From: an uncultured Bacteroidales bacterium
GTDB taxonomy: Bacteria; Bacteroidota; Bacteroidia; Bacteroidales; Muribaculaceae
Length of the DNA stretch: 21,184 nucleotides
Direction: 5' to 3'
Assembly: GCA_900554845.1 (NCBI GenBank)
Contig: USIY01000015.1
Location: forward strand, 1 to 21,184
The position numbers and the translations under genes were made by a program. Under the pieces are notes generated by a model that made no database searches, was not told where the DNA came from, and was given only the letters and a program-made list of their open reading frames with translations. Shown piece after piece: positions 7,575-14,733 of this stretch. The number at the start of each line of letters is the position of its first letter. The stretch's first letter is position 1.

Positions 7575-10376
7575 ATGGAGAATAAGCAAATCATTATAAA
7601 AGGAGCGAGAGTCAACAATCTGAAAAATATAGATCTGAAGCTCAATCTCGGCCAATTTACAGTAATAACCGGAGTCAGCGGCAGCGGCAAATCGTCATTG
7701 GCGTTCGACACTCTCTACGCGGAAGGACAACGTCGTTATGTCGAGAGCCTTTCGGCGTACGCGCGTCAGTTCCTGGGCCGTATGTCCAAACCTGAATGCG
7801 ATTATATTAAAGGATTGCTGCCGGCTATCGCCATTGAACAGAAGGTCAATACAAGAAATCCAAGAAGTACAGTAGGAACGGCCACTGAAATTTACGATTA
7901 TCTGCGCATGCTGTTCGCCCGCATCGGGCATACATATTCTCCGGTTTCAGGACATGAAGTACGCAGACACAGCATTGAAGATATCGTACAGACCGCACTC
8001 TCCTATCCTGAAGGCACACGTCTGGCCGTTCTGGTAAACGTCAACGTACCCGATACTCGTACATTTGCCGATCAGCTTGACATATTTATGAAAGAAGGAT
8101 ACACACGTCTTGAAAAAGACGGTGAGTTCATTGACATTGCCGATATTTTAGAAAAATCAGATCAACTGGATCCACATGACTATCGCCTTCTCATAGACCG
8201 TCTTTCGGTGACAAATGACAAGGATGAAATTTCACGGCTCACAGATTCCGTGGAGACGGCATGGTATGAGGGGGACAATCAGGCTATCCTGAAAATATGG
8301 GGACAGGACGGCATCCATGAACATTCTTTCTCTCGGTTGTTCGTGGCGGACGGCATGGAGTTTCGCGAGCCGTCGGATCTTATGTTCAACTTCAACAATC
8401 CTTACGGAGCCTGTCCCGAATGCCAGGGCTTCGGCAATGTGCTTGGCATAAGCGAGGATCTTGTTGTTCCCAACAAGACTTTGTCGGTGTATCAGAACGC
8501 CGTTCGATGCTGGAACGGCGACAAGATGTCGGAGTGGAAGAAACGCTTGATACATCTTGCGCCGAGATTCAATTTTCCCATTCATGTTCCATACAAGGAG
8601 CTTACTGATGACCAGAAAAAATTCTTATGGCATGGCAACAGTATGTGGGAAGGAATAGACGGTTTCTTCAATTGGGTGGATTCCAATCAGGAAAAGATGC
8701 AGTATCGTGTTTTGAAAGCCAGATATAGAGGGAAGACCGTTTGTCCGAGTTGTCGAGGCACCCGTCTGCAAAAGGATGTTGAATATGTAAAAATTGGCGG
8801 GAAGTCCATCACTGAACTTGTCAGGATGCCCGTCTCCGATTTAAAACCATGGTTCGAGAATCTTATCCTGTCGGAAACCGACGGTATCATCGGCAAACGG
8901 CTTCTTGTTGAAATAAAGCAGCGCCTTCAATTTCTCCTTGACGTCGGACTCGGATATTTGACTTTAGACCGTCTGTCGAATTCTCTTTCAGGCGGTGAAA
9001 GCCAGCGCATAAATCTTGCGGCTTCATTAGGTAGTTCTCTCGTCGGATCTTTGTATATTCTCGACGAGCCTTCCATTGGATTGCATTCACGCGATACTGA
9101 AAAATTAATCAATGTGCTCAGGAACCTGCAGAAGATCGGGAACACAGTGGTTGTAGTGGAACATGACGAGGACATAATGCTTGCAGCCGACGATATCGTG
9201 GATATAGGTCCGGATGCCGGAAGACTTGGCGGAGAGATAGTTTTTCACGGGAATTTAAAGAATGCCCTCAAAAAGAAAAATACCACTAAATCCTACACCC
9301 TTGATTATCTACAGGGTATACGACAGATTCCTGTACCGGACCGAAGAAGGCCCTGGAAGAAGTCAATTCTCGTAGAAGGCGCGGCTCAAAACAATCTGAA
9401 AGACATAGATGTCCGTTTTCCGTTGAATGTGATGACTGTGGTTTCCGGAGTGAGCGGATCCGGAAAATCAACTCTCATACGCGAGATTCTTTACAAAGGA
9501 TTGTTACGTGCCATCGGCGAGGCCGGTGATGCGCCAGGGACACATAAGTCTATATCAGGAGATTTCGCAGACATCAAAAGCGTTGAATTCGTGGACCAGA
9601 ATCCTATCGGAACCTCTTCACGCAGCAATCCGGCCACGTATCTTAAGGCCTATGATGAAATACGCAGACTTTTCAGCGAGCAACAGCTTGCAAAACAAAT
9701 GGGTTATACCCCCGCGTATTTTTCATTCAATACCGACGGAGGCCGCTGCGAGGAATGCCAAGGTGAAGGAACTATCACTATTCCGATGCAGTTTATGGCA
9801 GATATACAAGTGACGTGCGACGTATGCCACGGCAAAAGATTCAAGCAGGAAATCCTTGATGTGGAATATCGCGGCAAAAACATACATGATGTGCTTGAGA
9901 TGACGGTCAATCAGGCAATTGAATTCTTTTCTCAATCTCCCGGAACGGATGAGAAAAGAATAATCAGACGTCTTCAGCCGCTTCAGGACGTAGGTCTGGG
10001 ATATATAAAGCTGGGGCAATCTTCCTCGACTCTTTCCGGAGGAGAGAACCAGCGTGTCAAACTGGCGTGGTTCATTGCTCAGGAAAATCAATCCGGAACT
10101 CTATTCATTTTCGACGAGCCCACTACCGGCCTGCATTTCAATGACATCTCCGTATTGATGAAATCGCTTAACCGCTTGGTCGACAAAGGTAACACAGTCA
10201 TGATCATCGAGCATAATCTGGATATCATAAAATCCGCTGACTGGATTATAGACATAGGACCTGAAGGGGGTGATGCAGGAGGCCGGGTCGTAGCTGAAGG
10301 AACACCAGAGGATATTGTGAAAATCAAAGAAAGCTATACAGGCAGATATCTCAAACCCAAATTGGAAAAGAAATGA
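7575..10376 (+). CDS. uvrA: Excinuclease ABC subunit A
   Basis: UvrA is the damage-sensing ATPase of nucleotide excision repair; with UvrB it scans DNA and loads UvrB at lesions. The 933-residue protein is full length. First ATPase: Walker A GVSGSGKS at 33-40, signature LSGGESQR from 471, Walker B acidic pair Asp497-Glu498. Second ATPase: Walker A GVSGSGKS at 626-632, LSGGENQR from 820, Asp847-Glu848. Zinc-binding cysteine pairs are intact: Cys280/Cys283 with Cys390/Cys393, and Cys725/Cys728 with Cys748/Cys751. The family motif for DNA and UvrB binding, YVESLSAYARQFLGRM, lies near residue 56. The gap before it is 122 bp, so it may have its own promoter, although comEC lies upstream on the same strand. 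The stop codon overlaps the start of the next gene (ATGA). A second UvrA paralogue elsewhere in the genome is possible and common in this phylum. Confidence 0.97.
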   Translation: MENKQIIIKGARVNNLKNIDLKLNLGQFTVITGVSGSGKSSLAFDTLYAEGQRRYVESLSAYARQFLGRMSKPECDYIKGLLPAIAIEQKVNTRNPRSTVGTATEIYDYLRMLFARIGHTYSPVSGHEVRRHSIEDIVQTALSYPEGTRLAVLVNVNVPDTRTFADQLDIFMKEGYTRLEKDGEFIDIADILEKSDQLDPHDYRLLIDRLSVTNDKDEISRLTDSVETAWYEGDNQAILKIWGQDGIHEHSFSRLFVADGMEFREPSDLMFNFNNPYGACPECQGFGNVLGISEDLVVPNKTLSVYQNAVRCWNGDKMSEWKKRLIHLAPRFNFPIHVPYKELTDDQKKFLWHGNSMWEGIDGFFNWVDSNQEKMQYRVLKARYRGKTVCPSCRGTRLQKDVEYVKIGGKSITELVRMPVSDLKPWFENLILSETDGIIGKRLLVEIKQRLQFLLDVGLGYLTLDRLSNSLSGGESQRINLAASLGSSLVGSLYILDEPSIGLHSRDTEKLINVLRNLQKIGNTVVVVEHDEDIMLAADDIVDIGPDAGRLGGEIVFHGNLKNALKKKNTTKSYTLDYLQGIRQIPVPDRRRPWKKSILVEGAAQNNLKDIDVRFPLNVMTVVSGVSGSGKSTLIREILYKGLLRAIGEAGDAPGTHKSISGDFADIKSVEFVDQNPIGTSSRSNPATYLKAYDEIRRLFSEQQLAKQMGYTPAYFSFNTDGGRCEECQGEGTITIPMQFMADIQVTCDVCHGKRFKQEILDVEYRGKNIHDVLEMTVNQAIEFFSQSPGTDEKRIIRRLQPLQDVGLGYIKLGQSSSTLSGGENQRVKLAWFIAQENQSGTLFIFDEPTTGLHFNDISVLMKSLNRLVDKGNTVMIIEHNLDIIKSADWIIDIGPEGGDAGGRVVAEGTPEDIVKIKESYTGRYLKPKLEKK

Positions 10377-10750
10377 GATGTAAAATATTATTCATTCCGC
10401 TTGCTTTATCTGTGGTTGTATTGTCTTCATGTGCTTCCAAGACAAAAGACACTACCGCCGAAGATACAAGATCGCTAATGAAACAGTCGATTGAACTTGC
10501 CTGCCATTACCGGGACAGTATCAAACTGGCTAAAGATTCGGCGACTGTGCAACGGCTTATGGCCGATCTCGATGACTCGATGACTAAACTGAATTATCAA
10601 TATCCGGCCGATCTTTATATAAATTCAAGCGAAAACCAGAATGAGGTCCTTGCGGACATCACGGCCCGAATAGTGGAATTACGGGATTCTATACTGTACG
10701 GTCTTGCCCATCCTAAAGTAGTGAACGATACTTTACACAATATCGAATAA
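10373..10750 (+). CDS. Small predicted lipoprotein of unknown function
   Basis: This 125-residue protein begins with a short basic and hydrophobic signal peptide ending in the lipobox LSSC, so Cys20 is the predicted lipidated residue; Ala and Ser follow, and an outer-membrane location is plausible. The mature part is polar and probably helical, with no cysteines and no motif I recognise. Its ATG overlaps the uvrA stop in an ATGA arrangement, which usually means translational coupling. The last 18 nt overlap the 3' end of the oppositely oriented ABC ATPase gene. I do not recognise a family. A link to DNA repair would be surprising for an envelope lipoprotein, and the shared transcript may be only an accident of gene order. 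Confidence 0.75.
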   Translation: MRCKILFIPLALSVVVLSSCASKTKDTTAEDTRSLMKQSIELACHYRDSIKLAKDSATVQRLMADLDDSMTKLNYQYPADLYINSSENQNEVLADITARIVELRDSILYGLAHPKVVNDTLHNIE

Positions 10751-11509
10751 TCCGGTATTTTCATTGAAACGGATTCCTGGACCGTAGAAATATTTTTGTA
10801 ACTCACCGGTCTCGGCAAGCTCCTTAGGTGTGCCGATGGCCGTGCCAATATTCTTGTCCACCAACCAAATCTTGTCGGCGAGCTCGAGCGCCATATTGAC
10901 ATCATGAGTGGATTGGAATATGATTTTTTTCTCTTCCCGAGCAAGTCTTTTCAGAAGAAGCATCATTTCCACTTTACTTTGGAAATCCAGAAACGCTGTG
11001 GGTTCATCCAGGAAAATTATCGGAGTTTCCTGTGCCAAAGCCTTTGCGATCATTGCTTTCTGACGTTCACCGTCACTAAGTGTACTGACAAGGCGTTCAC
11101 GCATATGATATACATGCGCCAGCTCCATGCTTCGAATCACCACTTTCTCGTCTTTATTTGTAAGACGTCCCCAGAAACCTGTATACGGACTTCTTCCGAG
11201 TGCCACAAGCTGCTCCACGTTCATTGAAGTCACATCAGGCTTTTCAGTCAGAACCACACCTATCTTTTGCGACAATTCCCGCTGCGAATATTGGCGCAAT
11301 TCCTTCCCGTCTATAGTGATTGTCCCTTTGAGAGGAATCTGAAAGCCGGACAATGTACGCAACAATGTAGATTTTCCCGCTCCATTCGGACCGAGCAAAC
11401 AAGTCAACTCACCGGCACTTAATGTGGCGGTGAGTCGCTTTTCTATTTCTATAAAACCTTTCCGAGTTGTGTAACCCGTAGTGAGATCGTTTATTTCAAT
11501 GCTATTCAT
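10733..11509 (-). CDS. ABC transporter ATP-binding protein, FecE/BtuD type
   Basis: ATPases of this type energise FecCD/BtuC importers of ferric siderophores, haem or cobalamin at the inner membrane. From the ATG at 11509 the protein has 258 residues: Walker A GPNGAGKS at 40-47, signature LSDGERQK from 144 (Asp in place of the usual second Gly), Walker B Asp168-Glu169 and switch His202 in STHD. The Q-loop position reads VVLTEKPDV, with no obvious Gln; I believe this is common in Bacteroidales homologues. An in-frame ATG at 11521 (MPLIM) is an alternative start. No permease, binding protein or TonB-dependent partner is adjacent, so the gene appears to be an orphan here. The TonB-dependent receptor at 17389-19779 is on the same strand but several genes away. 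Substrate unknown. The 3' end overlaps the lipoprotein gene by 18 nt. Confidence 0.88.
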   Translation of the reverse strand: MNSIEINDLTTGYTTRKGFIEIEKRLTATLSAGELTCLLGPNGAGKSTLLRTLSGFQIPLKGTITIDGKELRQYSQRELSQKIGVVLTEKPDVTSMNVEQLVALGRSPYTGFWGRLTNKDEKVVIRSMELAHVYHMRERLVSTLSDGERQKAMIAKALAQETPIIFLDEPTAFLDFQSKVEMMLLLKRLAREEKKIIFQSTHDVNMALELADKIWLVDKNIGTAIGTPKELAETGELQKYFYGPGIRFNENTGLFDIV

Positions 11510-11558
11510 AATAAGTGGCATTTAAACATCAGTGAACAAATCCGAGCCACTATGATTG

Positions 11559-11592
11559 CAAACATAATCAGAAACGGTATCCGGCCGACAAA
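11559..11592 (-). promoter_or_regulatory. Likely promoter of the orphan ABC ATPase gene
   Basis: On the minus strand TATGTTTG at 11566-11559 fits TAnnTTTG, and TTTG at 11592-11589 lies 22 bp upstream, slightly longer than usual. The promoter overlaps the stop codon region of the OmpP1-like gene (stop 11570-11568). The predicted start near 11552 leaves a leader of about 30-43 nt, so the ATPase could be expressed separately from the barrel gene. Confidence 0.45.
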
Positions 11593-13271
11593 ACAATCTG
11601 GGAATTATTGAACGTCAATTTCGGGTTGATCATCTCTGCCGCCACATCACGGGGATTAGGCGCGAAAGGATAATAGTTGGATGTCATATGCTTCCAGACG
11701 TATGCCGCATCGAGATACCATCCGTTTTTGTGGAAACCAAGTCCGGCAGTAACATACTGTGTAGAATTGTCAAGCCGATAAAATGAACGGGCTCCATTGG
11801 ACGGGATATTGTCCTGACCATCTTTTGCCGACTTCGTTACCGGTGAGGACGTCCAGTTGTAGCCGGCACGCAAACTCAACTCAGGCAGAATTCTATATTC
11901 CGCTCCTACACGAATTGTATTGGTGTTACGGTATACAACGTCTATAACACTGTTGGCGTCCTCTTCAGGAGTAGGTACGGAGGAACTGTAATAATCATAT
12001 CCCCAATCCCAATCATAATCGGGTCCGTCATAACCCCAGTCCCAAGAATTACTCTGGGAATACTTCATGTTGCGAGTTCCGTTCCATTCATAATCCACAG
12101 AAATTATGGCTTTGGTTCCGATCACTCCTGCGGCGCTGACTATGATCTTCCATGGCGTTTGAAAATTCACCTTGTTGTAAGTGCTTACATCGTCATTTGT
12201 GACAGCGTAATCAGGAGAATCCATAAATGGATAATTATAGTTCACTTCACTGGGCAAATACTTCTCGGTAAGATTATAATATGTAGGCGTGTGGAATGCA
12301 AATCCCAACCGCAATTCCTGAATAGGCTTTACTATAAAACCTAACTGATAGTTGAATCCCGTGCCGCTTAAGCTGTATATATTGCTTAGATTCCATCTGG
12401 AATCCATAATCTGAAGGTCATCGACATTCGGATTATATACTATCGCGTCCTTAAGATTCTCACCCCATAAAGCACTTACGTTATAATTCAGGGATGTTAT
12501 GTCGAAATTCATACCCCAGTAAAGGACATTGGCAATATTCCCTCCGAGAGCGATGTTATACTCATCAAGGCTTCCGGATTCCCGGACGTCAAAATACCCA
12601 CTGCCGCTTGTCTTAAACGGAATCCTGTCATTTCCTACTATCTTGTCGCCGCTGCCGAACTGACCCGTCCAATTAGGCACGCCTTGATATCCGTCAGGGG
12701 ATATAAGATATGAATCATATCCTAAAATTGTTGCCCAAGGCACGTCTGAATCAATGTATGGGTCATAATTGTCGGTGGAGCCTAACGCATCGGCAGTCAA
12801 TCCATAACTGTTTGCTATCGATGCGATATAATTTGACAATGAAGTCTTCAGACTTGGAATGTCGCCGCGATATGCTCTGTTAAAAGACGCTCCCTTGTTA
12901 TATGTAAATCCAAAATTAAGATTCGGCAATGTTTTGTTATTAAGACGCATTGTAGCGACACCACCAATATTGTTCAGATAAAACTTGGTATTGTGCTTAG
13001 AATTCTTCGATCCCATATATTCCGATGAAGAAGACTGAAGGTCAAGGTCCAAGGTAAAACCAATCTCATTGCTGCGATACACACCGATTCCGGCAGGATT
13101 CTGTGACAATGAAGACAAATCTGCTCCGAGTGCGCCGAAAGCCCCGCCCATCGACATAAAGCGGGCCGTTCCTTTTAAATCAGGTTGTGAAATCTGATAT
13201 GCGTCAATCGGACTTTGCGCATTAGCCGCAACAGGAATCATGGCCATCGCCATTAATATATATTTTTTCAT
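11568..13271 (-). CDS. OmpP1/FadL/PorV-like outer-membrane barrel protein
   Basis: OmpP1/FadL-like proteins are outer-membrane barrels that let hydrophobic compounds through or, as in PorV, serve secretion. From the ATG at 13271 the protein has 567 residues. The signal peptide MKKYILMAMAMIPVAANA is cut before Gln19, so I prefer this start to one 8 codons upstream, which would spoil it. The mature N-terminus has the motif typical of the group: RFMSMGGAFGALGAD followed by SLSQNPAGIG. The rest alternates polar and hydrophobic residues, is rich in Tyr, Asn and Gly, and ends in a C-terminal Phe (AGYRF), as barrel proteins do. A Trp/Asp/Tyr-rich insert with WDWGYD twice lies at 410-428 and is probably an external loop. 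It sits between the Trp-rich protein gene and the ABC ATPase on the same strand. Substrate unknown; family call is fairly firm. Confidence 0.85.
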   Translation of the reverse strand: MKKYILMAMAMIPVAANAQSPIDAYQISQPDLKGTARFMSMGGAFGALGADLSSLSQNPAGIGVYRSNEIGFTLDLDLQSSSSEYMGSKNSKHNTKFYLNNIGGVATMRLNNKTLPNLNFGFTYNKGASFNRAYRGDIPSLKTSLSNYIASIANSYGLTADALGSTDNYDPYIDSDVPWATILGYDSYLISPDGYQGVPNWTGQFGSGDKIVGNDRIPFKTSGSGYFDVRESGSLDEYNIALGGNIANVLYWGMNFDITSLNYNVSALWGENLKDAIVYNPNVDDLQIMDSRWNLSNIYSLSGTGFNYQLGFIVKPIQELRLGFAFHTPTYYNLTEKYLPSEVNYNYPFMDSPDYAVTNDDVSTYNKVNFQTPWKIIVSAAGVIGTKAIISVDYEWNGTRNMKYSQSNSWDWGYDGPDYDWDWGYDYYSSSVPTPEEDANSVIDVVYRNTNTIRVGAEYRILPELSLRAGYNWTSSPVTKSAKDGQDNIPSNGARSFYRLDNSTQYVTAGLGFHKNGWYLDAAYVWKHMTSNYYPFAPNPRDVAAEMINPKLTFNNSQIVLSAGYRF

Positions 13272-13334
13272 AATCAATCGGTTTTCAATATTCATGACAG
13301 TGGAACATCACGATGCAATATCCTTTTTATAAAT

Positions 13335-13367
13335 AACTCATCCGGACAAATATAGTTCGGATGAGTT
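13335..13367 (-). terminator. Hairpin after the Trp-rich protein gene, terminator candidate
   Basis: A perfect 10-bp inverted repeat, AACTCATCCG (13335-13344) and CGGATGAGTT (13358-13367), encloses a 13-nt loop. It begins 15 nt after the stop of the minus-strand gene at 13383. The tract downstream on the minus strand (ATTTATAAAAAG) is AT-rich but not a clean U-run, so efficiency is uncertain. The loop holds the -7 element of a candidate promoter. Confidence 0.5.
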
Positions 13368-13378
13368 TTGAAATTCAA
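13347..13378 (-). promoter_or_regulatory. Candidate promoter of the OmpP1-like gene, set in a hairpin
   Basis: On the minus strand TTG at 13378-13376 is followed after 21 bp by TATATTTG at 13354-13347, an exact TAnnTTTG match. Transcription would start near 13340, about 70 nt before the ATG at 13271. The -7 element occupies the loop of the inverted repeat at 13335-13367, so transcript ending and starting may share one site. Confidence 0.45.
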
Positions 13379-13382
13379 TGAA

Positions 13383-14621
13383 TTATCTACGGTGACCTCC
13401 GCCTCCTCGGCTTCCTCCGCCACTATAACCACCCCGGCTTCCACCACCATAACTCCCTCCGGAACTTCGATGACTGCTGCTGGAGCTGTTGTACGTGCTG
13501 CGGCTGGTCGAGGTATTGTAATCGCGCTTAGTAGTCCGGTTGGAAGTACCGTAGTTGCTGCGGTTCGTACCGGCATTTCTATTATATGTTCCGTACGCGC
13601 GATTTCCCGACTGAACGGAACCCGATGAAGTAGACATCGACTGGCTCTGCGACTGAGTGCTGTAACGACGATTGGACGTGGATGCACCAGTAGTGGTCTG
13701 ACGTCGGTTCGATTGAGAATTGTATACTTTGGAATTGGAAGTCCCAATGTTTACGCCATTTGTACCCTTAACTGAATTGGAAGCGTCATTGTAACCCCTG
13801 CGATTACCCGCATACTGACGATTATGAGTTGAATTCCCCGCATTTACACCGGAGTTCGATGGAGCTCTGTTGCTTCCGGGACGTCCATAACCATATCCGC
13901 CATTATAATTGCCTCCATGATTGTTGGCCATACCATAATTTGGTCTTACCGGACGGTGTGCGCGAGGACGATAGTCTGCATAGAAGGGACGATTCCAGCC
14001 TCCGCTCCAGCCGGGTCCTCCCCATGCAGGCCCCCAAGCCCAGCTCGGTCCCCATGTCCAGCTCGGACCCCATGTCCAACTCGGACCCCACGACCAGCTC
14101 GGACCCCAGGCCCAACTGTAATATGGACGCCAAGCCCAGCTCGGACCCCAAGTCCATGTCCATGACGGGCCCCATACTCCGGACCAATAGAAAGGATTGT
14201 CATAATAGAACGAACTGTAATATGGTGAGAACACAGGCAGTCCGTTGTTATTGATCACAACCTCGACATTCCCATATGAATTGTTGAGAACATCGTCCAG
14301 GAGATTGGCATTGTCAACAACGATTGTAGGATTATAAAACTTCTGTATCTGTTGTGTATATACGAAATCCTGATCCTCTCCTACTCTCGCGCCTATGGTG
14401 TCGACGGGAGTAGAATAGTAAGTGTCGTTGGCCCTGTTGTATTCATCAACGTCCATGTTGCTGAAATCTTCTATATAGTAAGATTTCTTCTGCTTTTTCT
14501 TCTGCGTCTTCTGAGTGGCATTGTTGTCGCTCTTCGGATTGTAGTAAATGTCATCGTACTGAGCCTGAGCAACGGTAAGTGACAAGGCTATTACGCCGAA
14601 TGTCAATAATAGTTTTTTCAT
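13383..14621 (-). CDS. Exported low-complexity protein with WGPSW repeats, function unknown
   Basis: This 412-residue protein has a clear signal peptide (MKKLLLTFGVIALSLTVAQA, cleavage before Gln21). A Lys/Gln-rich stretch follows at 36-47, then a moderately ordered region at about 48-140 (YYIEDFSNMDVDEYNR, then NVEVVINNNGLPVFSP). Residues 146-209 are strikingly aromatic: 20 Trp in 64 residues, with WGPSW at 150, 158, 172, 178, 184 and 190 and WGPAW at 196. From about 210 to the end it is rich in Asn, Ser, Gly, Arg and Tyr with almost no acidic residues, and it ends in RGG/GGGSRGG-type repeats, so it is basic and probably disordered. I recognise no catalytic domain. A surface, matrix or aggregation-prone envelope role is a guess. 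No strong promoter is seen upstream; TATATTTA near 14705 is a near match. Length and open frame look intact. The next gene on this strand is the OmpP1-like barrel. Confidence 0.8.
   Translation of the reverse strand: MKKLLLTFGVIALSLTVAQAQYDDIYYNPKSDNNATQKTQKKKQKKSYYIEDFSNMDVDEYNRANDTYYSTPVDTIGARVGEDQDFVYTQQIQKFYNPTIVVDNANLLDDVLNNSYGNVEVVINNNGLPVFSPYYSSFYYDNPFYWSGVWGPSWTWTWGPSWAWRPYYSWAWGPSWSWGPSWTWGPSWTWGPSWAWGPAWGGPGWSGGWNRPFYADYRPRAHRPVRPNYGMANNHGGNYNGGYGYGRPGSNRAPSNSGVNAGNSTHNRQYAGNRRGYNDASNSVKGTNGVNIGTSNSKVYNSQSNRRQTTTGASTSNRRYSTQSQSQSMSTSSGSVQSGNRAYGTYNRNAGTNRSNYGTSNRTTKRDYNTSTSRSTYNSSSSSHRSSGGSYGGGSRGGYSGGGSRGGGGHRR
14019..14108 (-). repeat. 18-bp tandem repeats encoding WGPSWx
   Basis: Five 18-bp units in frame encode residues 172-201 of the Trp-rich protein as WGPSWS, WGPSWT, WGPSWT, WGPSWA and WGPAWG. 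The units differ by only a few bases, so they probably arose by slippage or unequal exchange. Two more diverged WGPSW units lie at 14136-14174, separated by an irregular 9-residue stretch. Because 18 is a multiple of 3, copy number can change without shifting the frame. Confidence 0.9.
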
Positions 14622-14733
14622 CGCTTTCAGGTTTTAATTCAACTTCTTTTATTAGAGAGACATCTATGTCGTCAAAAGGTTTAACCGATAAGCCTATATT
14701 ATCTAAATATATCGCTTTGACAACCAATCGTAA

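Noticed and set aside
13292..13747. A 151-codon minus-strand open frame rich in Val, Ala and Glu
   Set aside because: It is another frame of the low-complexity tail of the Trp-rich protein, whose signal peptide and repeat register support the frame at 13383-14621.
14019..14174. Regular repeats that could suggest a CRISPR array
   Set aside because: The 18-bp units are contiguous with no spacers and are in coding frame, so they encode a protein repeat.
13829..14254. Repetitive Ser/Pro-rich plus-strand open frames over the tandem repeat
   Set aside because: The repetition merely mirrors the 18-bp units of the minus-strand gene; no signal peptide or start context supports them.
14622..14733. 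TATATTTA near 14705 as promoter of the Trp-rich protein gene
   Set aside because: It misses the final G of TAnnTTTG and the nearest suitable TTG is 23 bp away, so I did not call it.
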